Positions 26,266 through 35,828 are shown, counted from the stretch's first letter. The stretch: 64,000 nucleotides of DNA from Polynucleobacter sp. 31A-FELB (GCF_018882405.1 NZ_JACVOO010000007.1:58626-122625); one strand, 5' to 3'. Notes: a model not told the origin generated them from the letters alone. Translations and numbers: made by a program.

Positions 26266-28710
26266 ATGGGCGCAATACCAAGACATGAAGAGCTAGCAAC
26301 AAGAGAGGCTTGTCTAAGCGACTTCATACCATTTAATACTCCAATAACTGAGAGCATTGTTAAGAATAGTGATGGCTCGTATTTAGCTACATGGAGGCTT
26401 GACGGCATCTCCTTTGAGGCCCAAGACCCGGAGGACATTGAGCTGCGTCATGATGGCTTCAATAGCATGGTGCGAAGTTTGGGATTTGGTGTGGCGCTCT
26501 GGTCTCATAGAGTACGCCGCAAGATTAGCGACCGTCTTGAAACGGATTATGAAGAGCCTGTCGCCAAAGAGATTGCAACCAAATATTACCAAACCTTCCA
26601 GGGCTATCGAATGATGGCCAATGAATTTTATTTGACTTTAGTTTACAAGCCACCAAGAGCCAAACAGGCTTCCGAAGGATTATCAAGATTCTTTTCTCGT
26701 CAGGCAATGCGAAGCCTAGAACAGATTAGACATGATGAGGCTGAAGATCTAAAAAAGATGGCTGAATTCATTAACAAAATGAATTCTAGCCTTCGAGAAT
26801 ATGACCCTACATTACTGGGTGACTATGTTTATGAGGGCGATACTTTTAATAGACAAAGGGAGTTTTATGCCTATTTGGTAAATGGCTACTGGAAGCCCGT
26901 CAGGAGCGCTAGCTACCAGTCAATTTCTCAATCGCTGCCTACGACTCGCCAGTTTGTCCAGGACGAATTAATTGAGCTGCGCGGACCAAAAGGGTCTAAG
27001 TATGTAGCCCTACTAGATTTACAGGATTACCCGCCAGAAACATCGCCTGGAATTATTAATTTGCTTCTGTACTTGGATTATGAGTTCATTGAGACCATGA
27101 GCTTTACGATCATGAGCAAAAGGCAGGCTGAAGGAGCAATCAAGCTTCAGCAAAAACAATTGCGAGCATCCGAAGATATTGCTGCATCTCAAGTAGAGGC
27201 CCTCAATAGGGCGCTAGACGATTTGGGTGACGGGGTATTCTGTTATGGGGAGTTCCATTACAGCCTTGCGGTTTTTGGAGATTCGCCTGCAGCCGCAAGA
27301 AAAAACCTGTCCGGAGCAAGAACCACTCTAGAGGAGGCTGGCTTCCAAACTGCATTGATAGATCTACTCGCAGATGGAGCATGGTTTTCCCAACTGCCAG
27401 GCAATTGGAAGTATCGACCAAGAGAGGCTAAATTAACCAGTAGAAATTATTGCGGCATGAGCGCGTTTCATGGCTTTGCAATGGGGAAACGCAATGGAAA
27501 CCCTTGGGGTGAGGCGGTAACAGTTTTGAAGACGCCTAACGGCAACCCGTACTACTTCAATTGGCACGCGACTCGTGATGATGTTGATAGTTTTGATGAT
27601 AAAGCGCCAGGGAACACAACAATTATCGGGGCCACGGGTACAGGTAAAACAGTTGTAGAGCTCTTTCTCATGATGATGAGCCTGAAATATAAGCCAACCA
27701 TTCTTTTTTGGGATAAAGATAGGGGTGCTGAGATTGCAATTCGTGCGTTGGGTGGAAATTACCGAACCTTTAAAAGGGGCGTTCCAACCGGATTAAATCC
27801 ACTGCAGCTTCCAGTCAATCCGCAGAACACTGCCTATAACATTGAATTTATTAAAGAACGAGTGCCAAGAAGGGTAACACCCAAAGAAGAGGAGCAAATC
27901 ACTGCGGCAGTAACCCAAGTTCTAAAAATGGAGATGAAGTTTAGGCGTCTCTCCATGGTTCACCAGCAGCTACCTAATACGGATGACGATGGCGTAGCCG
28001 CGCACTTGGCAAAATGGTGCGCTACTACAGGGGGTAGTTTAGCGTGGGTTGCGGATAACCCAGAGCTCACAATTGATTTTTCATCTGACCACCTATTGGG
28101 ATTCGATGACACTGATTTACTAGAGTCACCAGAGGTGCTTGATCCTATTACCTCCATCTTGCTACACATGGGCAATTCATTGATAGATGGGCGTAGGTTC
28201 ATGTATTTCATGGCTGAGTTTTGGAAGCGACTTGAGTTGCCAGCTTGTACTGATTTTGCTGTTAACAAGCAATACACCATTCGCAAGCAAAATGGATTTG
28301 GCGTATTTGATACCCAATCACCAGCGCAAATTTTAAAAACTCCTCACGTAGCGGCAATGGTTGAGCAAAGCGCAACACAAATATTTCTCCCCAACCCAAA
28401 GGCTAGCTATGACGATTATGTAAACGGCTTCTCGCTTACTAAGGCTGAGTTCGAAACGATTAAATCATTCGAACCTCATAGCCGACAAATGCTAATCAAG
28501 CAAGGTCATGGAACTGCGATAGTGACCCTTGACCTTGGCGGACTGGGTGAGTATCTAAATATATTGAGCTCCTCGACGGACAACCTAGCTGTGCTTGATG
28601 AAATTCGAGCTGAGGTAGGTGATGATCCCGAGATCTGGATGCCCATCTTCAAAGAAAAGATGGAGTTACGAAAAGCTATGGAGAAAGAAAAGAGTCTTCG
28701 TAAGCAATAA
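26266..28710 (+). CDS. virB4: VirB4-type T4SS ATPase
   Basis: 814 residues, normal VirB4 length. N-terminal CagE/TrbE/VirB domain (to ~residue 430), then the ATPase with Walker A GATGTGKT at residues 455-462 and RGAEIAIRALGG. The Walker B region reads MYFMAEFWK (Ala650-Glu651), where the family normally has Asp-Glu; the single-codon change GAT to GCT would remove the Mg-coordinating Asp. The rest of the enzyme (IRKQNGFGVFDTQSP, ATQIFLPNP) is intact. It powers pilus assembly and substrate export. Starts 3 bp after virB3. Confidence 0.92.
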   Translation: MGAIPRHEELATREACLSDFIPFNTPITESIVKNSDGSYLATWRLDGISFEAQDPEDIELRHDGFNSMVRSLGFGVALWSHRVRRKISDRLETDYEEPVAKEIATKYYQTFQGYRMMANEFYLTLVYKPPRAKQASEGLSRFFSRQAMRSLEQIRHDEAEDLKKMAEFINKMNSSLREYDPTLLGDYVYEGDTFNRQREFYAYLVNGYWKPVRSASYQSISQSLPTTRQFVQDELIELRGPKGSKYVALLDLQDYPPETSPGIINLLLYLDYEFIETMSFTIMSKRQAEGAIKLQQKQLRASEDIAASQVEALNRALDDLGDGVFCYGEFHYSLAVFGDSPAAARKNLSGARTTLEEAGFQTALIDLLADGAWFSQLPGNWKYRPREAKLTSRNYCGMSAFHGFAMGKRNGNPWGEAVTVLKTPNGNPYYFNWHATRDDVDSFDDKAPGNTTIIGATGTGKTVVELFLMMMSLKYKPTILFWDKDRGAEIAIRALGGNYRTFKRGVPTGLNPLQLPVNPQNTAYNIEFIKERVPRRVTPKEEEQITAAVTQVLKMEMKFRRLSMVHQQLPNTDDDGVAAHLAKWCATTGGSLAWVADNPELTIDFSSDHLLGFDDTDLLESPEVLDPITSILLHMGNSLIDGRRFMYFMAEFWKRLELPACTDFAVNKQYTIRKQNGFGVFDTQSPAQILKTPHVAAMVEQSATQIFLPNPKASYDDYVNGFSLTKAEFETIKSFEPHSRQMLIKQGHGTAIVTLDLGGLGEYLNILSSSTDNLAVLDEIRAEVGDDPEIWMPIFKEKMELRKAMEKEKSLRKQ

Positions 28711-28727
28711 ATCAGATGCAATAAAGA

Positions 28728-28770
28728 CGTTAGCGCGGAGTATTTAAATTACTTGATAAGGATTTTCACT
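28728..28770 (+). promoter_or_regulatory. Leader of the virB5-B6 block (CGTTAGCGCG + ACTTGATAAGGAT)
   Basis: The TTAGCG loop (28730-28735) is closed by only C-G and G-C (CG / CG). ACTTGATAAGGAT follows at 28751 and ATG at 28771. The word carries one extra A relative to the consensus. The short stem makes this the weakest of the four leaders structurally. Confidence 0.5.
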
Positions 28771-29514
28771 ATGAAGTTTTGCACAAAAAAAAGTATTGTC
28801 AGAATAATTAAACCATTATTGCTTGCGAGCGTATTGTCGATGAGCGCACATTCACATGCGCAGGGAATCCCGGTATTTGACGCGGCCAACTACACCAATA
28901 TGATTCAAACAATTACTGCATGGCAGCAGCAGATTGCGGCGATGAAACAGCAATACGACCAGTCTGTAACTCAATACCAAGCTCTTACAGGCATTAGAGG
29001 GTATGGCTCGTTGTTATCAAATCCACAGCTGCAGCAATTTTTGCCGGCAGATATTCGTAACGTATATACGGCGATCAACACTAAAAACCCCTGGATTACG
29101 TTAAATAGCGCCGCACAAGCAGCTAGGAATGCCAAGACAATTTTTAGTTGCGAGTCTGTTCCGGCTGGCATCCCAAGAAACACCTGCATGAGTAGCCTTA
29201 ATAAGAACTTTGCTGACCAAGACTTGTTTCAGCAAGCTTATGAACAGGTTCAGTTACATGATAAAAAAATCGCTGACCTAATGGCTCAAATTAACTTTAC
29301 TCAAGATCCTAAAGCTATCGCAGAATTGCAGGCGCGATTGACAGTTGAGCAATCATTTCAGCAGAACGCAATGGCCAAGCTAAGTATCGCAACTGAGTTA
29401 GCTAAGACTCAAACAAAGTTGATTGAGCAAGAGAAAAATGAATACATGCAAAGCGCAATGTCTCATACGGGTACCGTAAAGTTTCAGCCGCCAAACTTTT
29501 CACTTTCCAAATAG
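28771..29514 (+). CDS. virB5: VirB5-like T4SS minor pilus protein
   Basis: 247 residues. Signal peptide ends near SHA-Q (residue ~31), followed by the typical VirB5/TrbJ coiled region: FDAANYTNMIQTITAWQQQIAAM and YDQSVTQYQALTG. Two Cys (ESC... TCM) may form a disulfide. The protein caps the T-pilus. ATG 28771 is preferred over upstream non-ATG codons because it follows AGGATTTTC and begins the signal peptide. Confidence 0.82.
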   Translation: MKFCTKKSIVRIIKPLLLASVLSMSAHSHAQGIPVFDAANYTNMIQTITAWQQQIAAMKQQYDQSVTQYQALTGIRGYGSLLSNPQLQQFLPADIRNVYTAINTKNPWITLNSAAQAARNAKTIFSCESVPAGIPRNTCMSSLNKNFADQDLFQQAYEQVQLHDKKIADLMAQINFTQDPKAIAELQARLTVEQSFQQNAMAKLSIATELAKTQTKLIEQEKNEYMQSAMSHTGTVKFQPPNFSLSK

Positions 29515-29523
29515 GGCGCTGAT

Positions 29524-30645
29524 ATGTCTACAACCTATAGCGCAGTAAGTGCAGGACTGGAGAATGCGGTCAACATTTATGTTAATCAAACTTCGACCGC
29601 AATCATCACAGCTATTACCCCTATTGTTGGCATAGGGGTAACAATCTGGATCATTAATTACGGTCTTGCGGTGTCGCGAGGTCAGGCTCAGGCTCCGGTA
29701 ATGGACTTTACTTGGAAGGCAACCAAAATTGCCATGATCTTAGGGCTAGGACTTAGCGTTGGCACCTACCAGTCTCAGATAATTCCTGTGGTGAATGATG
29801 TTTTTTTAAGTCTCTCAAAAATTGTTTCGCTACAAGGATCTTCTAACTGCAATTTCAGTGCGAGCCAAGTTTTCCAAATGATTGACTGCAATGTCTCTAA
29901 TCAAATGCGATTTCCAAAGGCGCTGTCAAACAGTATTGGGGGTGTTTTCGGAAGTCTCGGAATTGGCTCGACTTTCTTATTGGTTGTGTTATGGGTACTC
30001 CTCTCCATGGGGATTACCATTTTTTATATAATTCTGGGTGTTGAAGTTCTGTACTGCCATTTAGCCTTGCAGCTTCTGCTGGGCATTGGACCAATTTTTA
30101 TTTGCGCCTTGGCCTTTGAGCCTACGAAAAAGTTTTTTGATGGATGGCTTTCAAAAATCGGTTACCTTTGCATCTTTTCAATGCTGATCTTTGCTTTCCT
30201 GGGCATGTCGATTTCAATTGTTGATTCAATACTTATGCAAGCAGCCCCAACAATTTTAACTGGCTCCAGCACTGATCTTGTGGATGCGCTACAGGGTCAG
30301 CAAATGGACCCTTTTGACTTTGTGCTCCAGGTTTTTTCACTATTCTTGATACTAGCCTGGATCGGGACACGTATTTCTGGCATCGCTTCTACTCTATCAA
30401 ACTCTTCTGCCTCTGGTGGTTCTGTAGGGGCGTTTATTGGCGGCATGGCAACGCGAACAATATTGGGCAAGATTGGTAATGGTAGGCGTAAAACGCCAGA
30501 GGCCCCAGGGGGTGATAGCGGGGGAGGTAAGGGTGGTTCAATTGCCAATGCTGGCCCCGCTTCGCAATCAAGATCTGAGCGGATGGGGCAAAATCTTAGA
30601 AGAATTGCCACGCGGGGTAGGGCTATGATTCGAGATCGAAGTTAA
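29524..30645 (+). CDS. virB6: VirB6-like polytopic T4SS channel protein
   Basis: 373 residues with six or more membrane segments and the TrbL/VirB6 core (ITAITPIVGIGVTIWIINYGLAVSRGQ; LLGIGPIFICALAFEPTKKFFDGWLSKI). A Gly/Pro-rich, charged tail (residues ~320-373) faces the cytoplasm. Follows virB5 after 9 bp. The stop is inside the 3' end of the opposite-strand lipoprotein gene. Confidence 0.88.
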   Translation: MSTTYSAVSAGLENAVNIYVNQTSTAIITAITPIVGIGVTIWIINYGLAVSRGQAQAPVMDFTWKATKIAMILGLGLSVGTYQSQIIPVVNDVFLSLSKIVSLQGSSNCNFSASQVFQMIDCNVSNQMRFPKALSNSIGGVFGSLGIGSTFLLVVLWVLLSMGITIFYIILGVEVLYCHLALQLLLGIGPIFICALAFEPTKKFFDGWLSKIGYLCIFSMLIFAFLGMSISIVDSILMQAAPTILTGSSTDLVDALQGQQMDPFDFVLQVFSLFLILAWIGTRISGIASTLSNSSASGGSVGAFIGGMATRTILGKIGNGRRKTPEAPGGDSGGGKGGSIANAGPASQSRSERMGQNLRRIATRGRAMIRDRS

Positions 30646-30875
30646 GGCTTTTTTGGGGCTGCTGGCGCTGAAAATTCAATTGATTTTGTCGGCGTCTTGC
30701 CAAATAGAAAGTCTCGCGCCTTCTGCTGATCCTCGGATTGATTTTCTTTAGCCGATTTTTGATATGCTTTTACAGACTCTTCCTGCTTTTTAAGCTTTGC
30801 TTCATTGCTATCGTCACATCCAGCAAGAAGCAGTAATGGAAAGAGGGCGACAACAAGAGAGTTTTTGGTTTTCAT
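30642..30875 (-). CDS. Small lipoprotein, possible entry-exclusion protein
   Basis: 77 residues with a lipoprotein signal peptide (LLLLAGC, Cys at ~20) and a charged, Lys/Glu-rich mature part ending in Pro/Ala/Lys. It lies antiparallel between virB6 and virB8 and overlaps virB6 by 4 bp. In many conjugation loci a lipoprotein of this size next to virB5/virB6 (Eex of IncN, TrbK of IncP) blocks entry of a second copy. Opposite orientation is unusual for that role, so the assignment is tentative. VirB7 is the alternative. Confidence 0.55.
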   Translation of the reverse strand: MKTKNSLVVALFPLLLLAGCDDSNEAKLKKQEESVKAYQKSAKENQSEDQQKARDFLFGKTPTKSIEFSAPAAPKKP

Positions 30876-30913
30876 TTTCTACCTTTATTGAATTGCGAAT
30901 TAACTTTAGTATA

Positions 30914-30943
30914 TTAACGCTTGGTTAACGCTTATTGTTGACA
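30914..30943 (+). promoter_or_regulatory. Paired 9-bp direct repeats upstream of a -35-like box
   Basis: TTAACGCTT occurs at 30914-30922 and 30925-30933, 11 bp apart (one helical turn), directly before TTGACA at 30938-30943. A TTATAG-like -10 lies near 30963. This fits an activator or repressor site serving the gene at 30980 and possibly the divergent lipoprotein. Confidence 0.4.
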
Positions 30944-30979
30944 AGTTAAATCTTTTCAAATCTTATAGTAGGAGTTATT

Positions 30980-31369
30980 TTGAAGCAATTGGTTACTCTT
31001 TTAACTTTTTTGGCTGCTATTACGGTAGCCCATGCATCAGAGGCAGATCTAATCGGCACTTATGGCGTCATGGAAAAGAAGGGCCTTACGGAGCTTGTAA
31101 AAATAAGTAAGGTTGATGGCGCTTTTGTGTTGACGGAGAAAAATGGGAGGGGTGCATGGGTGCAATCAAAACAAACGCTCAAGCCAATTTCACGGTCAGA
31201 GTTTGAAAAACTGTTGAGGCACACCTTTACAGACTCTTTTGAAGGACTTGGCAATAGTTACGTGGCTATTTTCAAAGTGCCTACGAGTTTTCAAGAGGGA
31301 AAGTTCACTGCTAAAACGGGGTATTTTTTGTTTTTTGGATTGGGCCCTGTTGAGCTTCATAAACTCTAA
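30980..31369 (+). CDS. Exported protein of unknown function
   Basis: 129 residues beginning with TTG (GGAG lies 7 bp upstream). Signal peptide ends near AHA-S (residue ~19). The mature part has no recognisable domain and no Cys. It lies between virB6 and virB8 with its own upstream region and is not obviously part of the virB operon; it could be a regulator or accessory protein of the transfer system. Confidence 0.55.
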   Translation: MKQLVTLLTFLAAITVAHASEADLIGTYGVMEKKGLTELVKISKVDGAFVLTEKNGRGAWVQSKQTLKPISRSEFEKLLRHTFTDSFEGLGNSYVAIFKVPTSFQEGKFTAKTGYFLFFGLGPVELHKL

Positions 31370-31434
31370 TAAATACTGTATAAATTATTGAATTTATTTG
31401 TGAGTGTAGTAAAATTATTCTCGTTAGATTACCA

Positions 31435-31462
31435 AACGTTAGCGCGTTGAACTTGATAGGAT
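31435..31462 (+). ncRNA. UUAGCG hairpin + ACUUGAUAGGAU motif, distal copy before virB8
   Basis: Perfect AACG / CGTT stem (31435-31438 / 31445-31448) around TTAGCG, followed 2 nt later by ACTTGATAGGAT (31451-31462). No start codon follows within 20 nt; a second copy lies 87 bp downstream, right before virB8. Confidence 0.6.
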
Positions 31463-31521
31463 AAGCCTCTTGGCAATTCATTAAATATCAAAGCACTGAT
31501 TTTTTAAATAGCGGTACCAAC

Positions 31522-31560
31522 AGGGTTAGCGCCCTTCGCAATTAACTTGATGGGATTTTC
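31522..31560 (+). promoter_or_regulatory. Leader of the virB8-B11 block (AGGG-UUAGCG-CCCU hairpin + ACUUGAUGGGAU)
   Basis: AGGG (31522-31525) pairs with CCCT (31532-31535) around the TTAGCG loop. ACTTGATGGGAT at 31545-31556 contains the ribosome site; ATG of virB8 is at 31561. Confidence 0.6.
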
Positions 31561-32265
31561 ATGGCCAGCAAAAAGCCTTTAGACGGTGAATTTTACGATG
31601 CGGCAGCTCACTGGGAAACCAGTCGCCAAGAGATGCTCGAAAAATCAGAGGGTAGGGCGTGGATTATTGCTCGAGTAGCTGTAGTAATTACCCTCTTATG
31701 CCTTATCGGGCTGTTGATAATGTTGCCGTTTTATAAGGTAATACCTCTTGTTTTCCAAGTGGACAAGACCACTGGTGAAACTCAATTAATTGATGCTACC
31801 GGTTCATCCACAGTACAAACAAACGAATTAATTGATAAGCACTACATAGCTGATTACGTTTCTTCTCGTGAGCGCTATGTTTGGACTCTACTGCAACATG
31901 ACCATGATCATGTGATGAATTTATCGGATGAGCGAACCGGTAGGATGTATGACGCTCAATTTGAGGGAATAAATGCCAAGGATAAACGTCTTGGGTCGGA
32001 TACGGATCAGCGCATAACACGCTTAACCGTTTCCCTTCCGCCCGGAGAGCCTGGTAAGGCGGTGGTTCGATTTGATCGCGTAACCAGACAGGGTGGTGTT
32101 GATAAGCCACCAGAGAAGTTAATAGCGACTCTTAGTTACGCCTATAAGCCACTAGCAAACAATGTTCAAACAGGTTTCGCTATTGATAACCCGTTAGGCT
32201 TTACCGTTAATGGATATGTCGTTGATGCCGAACTTACCGGCGTTGGACCCAAGGTGACCCCATGA
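31561..32265 (+). CDS. virB8: VirB8-like T4SS inner-membrane protein
   Basis: 234 residues: short cytoplasmic N-terminus, one membrane segment (~36-58, VVITLLCLIGLLIMLPF), then the periplasmic NTF2-like domain with YVSSRERYVWTLLQHDHDHV. Nucleates the T4SS core complex. Its stop overlaps the start of virB9. Confidence 0.88.
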   Translation: MASKKPLDGEFYDAAAHWETSRQEMLEKSEGRAWIIARVAVVITLLCLIGLLIMLPFYKVIPLVFQVDKTTGETQLIDATGSSTVQTNELIDKHYIADYVSSRERYVWTLLQHDHDHVMNLSDERTGRMYDAQFEGINAKDKRLGSDTDQRITRLTVSLPPGEPGKAVVRFDRVTRQGGVDKPPEKLIATLSYAYKPLANNVQTGFAIDNPLGFTVNGYVVDAELTGVGPKVTP

Positions 32266-33224
32266 TGTCCGGGTCAATTAGATTGGCGCTGAACTCACCG
32301 AAATTATTAACAATTTTTTGCATGTCAATCATGCTGTTAATTGCCTCTCAAGTGGCTCATGCGCAAACCAGCCAACCCAAGAGTGAGGATGCAAGTGCAC
32401 CAAAGAAAGAGGTTGCTGTAACCCCTAAAGTCGTTGTGATGGCGAAAAAGCCAAACTTAACCCCTGAAATTCCAAAAATCCTAAATGTCGACTATGACGC
32501 AGACTCGCAGTCTACGGTGGTGCCCGTTCTGACTAAATTGGGATTTGCAACGCAGTTATTTTTTGCGCCAGGGGAGCGAATTGAAGCCTGTGCTGCGGGC
32601 TCAACACCATGTGTTTTTGGTGGTGATTCTGACGGCTGGGTTTTGCTTGGGAAGGTAGGTGATGATTCGATAACTCTAAAGCCTGGCTTAGCTGCAGCTA
32701 ATACCAATTTGTTGGTAAAAACCAATTTATATCGCTATGCATTTGATTTGCGAGTGCTTGGTGAAAAGGAAAAGCAAAATGGGAATTGGACCATTGCTTT
32801 TCAGCACTCATCTATAGAGCAGTCGCCTGCAGAAAAGGGCCGCGTCTTGTTAGATGAGCGCTTAAATAGCTCTGTACGCATCAAGCGTAATACGAATTAC
32901 ACAATGCAGAAAATCGAAGGTACCGAGGAAATTATTCCAAACCAAGTTTGGGATGACGGTCGGTTTACTTATATTCGAATTCCAAACAACCGCTCAATTC
33001 CTACAATTTTTAAAGTTGCGCCTGACAATCAAGAATCAATGGTTGAGTCGCATCTTGAAAATGATGTCCTGGTTGCTCACCAAGTAGCGCCGCGCTGGGT
33101 ATTGCGCCTATCAAATCAAGTCGTTGGCATTTGGAATGAGAGCTACGATCCTGATGGCGTGCCTGCAGTAAACGGAACCACAATTCCAGGTGTGATGAGG
33201 GTTGTGAAAGGGGTCCAAAAGTGA
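32262..33224 (+). CDS. virB9: VirB9-like T4SS outer-membrane complex protein
   Basis: 320 residues with a signal peptide (to AHA-Q, ~32) and the VirB9/CagX domain: TKLGFATQLFFAPGERIE, LLVKTNLYRYAFDLRVL, VWDDGRFTYIRIPNNRSIP. Together with VirB7 and VirB10 it forms the core channel. ATG overlaps the virB8 stop. Confidence 0.9.
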   Translation: MMSGSIRLALNSPKLLTIFCMSIMLLIASQVAHAQTSQPKSEDASAPKKEVAVTPKVVVMAKKPNLTPEIPKILNVDYDADSQSTVVPVLTKLGFATQLFFAPGERIEACAAGSTPCVFGGDSDGWVLLGKVGDDSITLKPGLAAANTNLLVKTNLYRYAFDLRVLGEKEKQNGNWTIAFQHSSIEQSPAEKGRVLLDERLNSSVRIKRNTNYTMQKIEGTEEIIPNQVWDDGRFTYIRIPNNRSIPTIFKVAPDNQESMVESHLENDVLVAHQVAPRWVLRLSNQVVGIWNESYDPDGVPAVNGTTIPGVMRVVKGVQK

Positions 33225-34570
33225 GCGAGCTTAATCAAATTGAGTCCGGGGATCAGCCGCACGAAGAGGATGAGTACTTGGCCGGGGGAGGCAGATCCCA
33301 TATTGGCTCAAATACTGCCCTTAAGCGCAAAACAAATGTTTGGAAGGTTGCTATCCCGCTAGTTTTCATAGCTTCTTTTATAGCTGGTGGATATTGGTTT
33401 TATCAAAAATCACGCGCCAATCATTTGGCCGCCTTAGGCAATAAGGCGAGTGAAGTAAATTCCAACAATGCTGCACCTGGTGCAACAGCAGGGCAACCAA
33501 CAAGTACACGACGCACATTAGGGGTTGATTCCGATGGCTTTGGAGGCGCAACCCCACCAGGCCGTCAGCCAACTGAGCAGGGCAGTACGCAGGCCAAGGA
33601 TGGATCAACTGCTCCTGGGGCTGGTGTTCCTGGACCGCTATCTTCTTCGCAAGCATTAAAACAAAGCGGCCCTGGACAGCCCTTAGCGCCAACCCCACCT
33701 TACGGGGCTGTTGACCCTAATGTACCAATGATTCCGCGATCACGATTTGATTCCCCGCTGGTAATGCAGGATGGTATTTCAGCCTCATCAGCCATGCCGG
33801 GTATGGCTGGGGCAAACAGAGGAGCGGTCTCAGCTGGCACTTCTCAGGGAGTCGGTGGGCTTGCGCAGCCTACGATGCCTGCTTTCCCTGATATATCAAA
33901 AATAATGCCAGCACAACCAACTCAACCTGTTGGTGCATTTGGTAATCAATTAACCCCTAGCAAAACACCAAAAGCCACAGCTACGTTACTAGGCAATCGC
34001 AATCTAATGTTGGCCAAAGGAGCTTCGATTGATTGCGGTCTTGACACCGCATTTTCTTCTGATGCAGCAAGTCAGCTGTCATGCACGGTTACGAAGAATG
34101 TGTATAGCGATGACGGAAAGGTTGTGTTAATCGACAAAGGATCAAAAGCAACCGGCGAATCCGGCACCAGTATTAAGCAAGGCCAAACACGCGTCTTTGT
34201 TTTATGGACGCGAATCAAGACCCCAACTGGGGTAGTGATTGATTTGGATTCTCCAGGAGCCGATTCGTTGGGTCGCGGCGGAATTTCCGGGGATGTCGAC
34301 AACCACTTTATGGAGCGATTTGGCGCTGCTTTTCTCGTCTCCATGTTTCAGGATGTTGTGGGCTATGGCATTGCGAAAGCAAGCACTGGGAGCAATAGCA
34401 CCAGCGTTATACAAAACACGCAGTCATCAGGAAACTCTTTAGCGACAGAGATTGTTCGTAATTCGATTGGAATTCCGCCGACACTTCAAAAGAATCAAGG
34501 CGATCGAATTTCAATTTCCGTGGCCCGTGACTTGGACTTTAGTAGTGTTTATGAGTTAAAGGCCAATTAA
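33221..34570 (+). CDS. virB10: VirB10-like T4SS core channel protein
   Basis: 449 residues. A single membrane segment at ~44-62, a long Gly/Pro/Ser-rich periplasmic linker, and the C-terminal TrbI/VirB10 domain (LMLAKGASIDCGLDTAF, CTVTKNVYSDDGKVVLIDKGSKATGE). It spans both membranes and senses ATP energy. Start is GTG in a 4-bp overlap with virB9. Confidence 0.9.
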   Translation: MSELNQIESGDQPHEEDEYLAGGGRSHIGSNTALKRKTNVWKVAIPLVFIASFIAGGYWFYQKSRANHLAALGNKASEVNSNNAAPGATAGQPTSTRRTLGVDSDGFGGATPPGRQPTEQGSTQAKDGSTAPGAGVPGPLSSSQALKQSGPGQPLAPTPPYGAVDPNVPMIPRSRFDSPLVMQDGISASSAMPGMAGANRGAVSAGTSQGVGGLAQPTMPAFPDISKIMPAQPTQPVGAFGNQLTPSKTPKATATLLGNRNLMLAKGASIDCGLDTAFSSDAASQLSCTVTKNVYSDDGKVVLIDKGSKATGESGTSIKQGQTRVFVLWTRIKTPTGVVIDLDSPGADSLGRGGISGDVDNHFMERFGAAFLVSMFQDVVGYGIAKASTGSNSTSVIQNTQSSGNSLATEIVRNSIGIPPTLQKNQGDRISISVARDLDFSSVYELKAN

Positions 34571-34571
34571 T

Positions 34572-35828
34572 ATGCGATATAAGTTTGAAGGATCTAACAA
34601 TCGTATTGCAAGCCCATCAGACCATGTTTGGCAAAGTTTATTATGCAAGGCATATGAGGCTGGTGATCACCCGATTTGCCTTTGCAATGATCGCAATCCT
34701 CCGATGTACTTATCAAAATTTAGTGATGAATACGTTCTAAAGCGCATGCCTGGTACCGGGGCTTTACATGCCCCCCACTGCGACTCCTACGAGCCGCCAA
34801 TTGAGCTATCGGGGCTTGGTGAGCTTTTGGGAACCGCAATTATCGAAAACACCAAGCTGGGTACTACAACACTTAAGATTGGCTTTCCACTGCGCAAAAT
34901 GCCGGGTAGAGCAGCCCCAGTCGCCAATCCCGATGCATCAGTTTCTAGCGTTAAAGCCGAAGGGAAGCGATTAGGGTTTAGAAGCCTCTTGCAATATTTG
35001 TGGGCAGAAGCTGGCTTTAATCGATGGACTCCAAAGATGCAGGGTAAGCGTAATTGGGTAGTGATTAGAAAGTATTTAAATGAGGCGCTCAATGTATCTA
35101 TGGTTAAGCACCTTTCTCTTTCTGAGTCATCTTTTTTGCCTCATAGATGGCTAGAAGAAACCGATCCTAAATTTATTGAAAATGAAATGCGCCGGAAGGA
35201 GCGATGGATTAAGGCTTCTCAGTTTGATTCTAATCAAAAGGAATTATTGCTTCTAATTGGAGAAGTTAAAAATATTTCCGAGTCTCGTTTTGGATACTCG
35301 ATGGCGATTAAACAAATTCCACACATTCCTTTTTACATGGATGCAGATGTGCATCGAAAGCTTTTGAAGCATTTTGAGAGAGAGCTGACCCTACGCAATG
35401 CGTTTCCAGAGGGGCACCTAATGGTTATTGGCACCTTTGGAATAAATGATTCCTTGACGGCCAAATTTGAAGAACTTGCGTTAATGTATGTCGACCAAAA
35501 TTGGCTACCAGTTGAGTCTATGGGCGATGCAGCATTAACAAGCTTGCTGGTAAAGCAGGAGCGCACCTTTGTAAAAGGAATGCGTTACAACTTAAGTATT
35601 CATAAGCCACTAGCAAGTGCAGTTCTATCGGACACAGGTCCAAAGCCAACGGCACTCTACCTGACGCCATCAGAAGTTAATCAGTCAAATTTCATCAACG
35701 AGCAAACCGAATTAATCGCCAATAGCGATATGGATAGCTGGATCTGGGAACTGAACGAACCGTTACCAAATCTTCCTCAATTACAGGGAAATTCATATTC
35801 AAACGAAGGAGCTGGTCATGAGCATTAA
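34572..35828 (+). CDS. DUF1173 domain protein of T4SS loci
   Basis: 418 residues. The N-terminal Cys/His region (HPICLCNDRNPPMYL, HAPHCDSYEPP) is typical of DUF1173, a family of unknown function seen almost only in conjugation clusters. No signal peptide or membrane segment, so probably cytoplasmic. Sits between virB10 and the TrbM-like gene with 1-bp spacing after virB10. Confidence 0.78.
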   Translation: MRYKFEGSNNRIASPSDHVWQSLLCKAYEAGDHPICLCNDRNPPMYLSKFSDEYVLKRMPGTGALHAPHCDSYEPPIELSGLGELLGTAIIENTKLGTTTLKIGFPLRKMPGRAAPVANPDASVSSVKAEGKRLGFRSLLQYLWAEAGFNRWTPKMQGKRNWVVIRKYLNEALNVSMVKHLSLSESSFLPHRWLEETDPKFIENEMRRKERWIKASQFDSNQKELLLLIGEVKNISESRFGYSMAIKQIPHIPFYMDADVHRKLLKHFERELTLRNAFPEGHLMVIGTFGINDSLTAKFEELALMYVDQNWLPVESMGDAALTSLLVKQERTFVKGMRYNLSIHKPLASAVLSDTGPKPTALYLTPSEVNQSNFINEQTELIANSDMDSWIWELNEPLPNLPQLQGNSYSNEGAGHEH

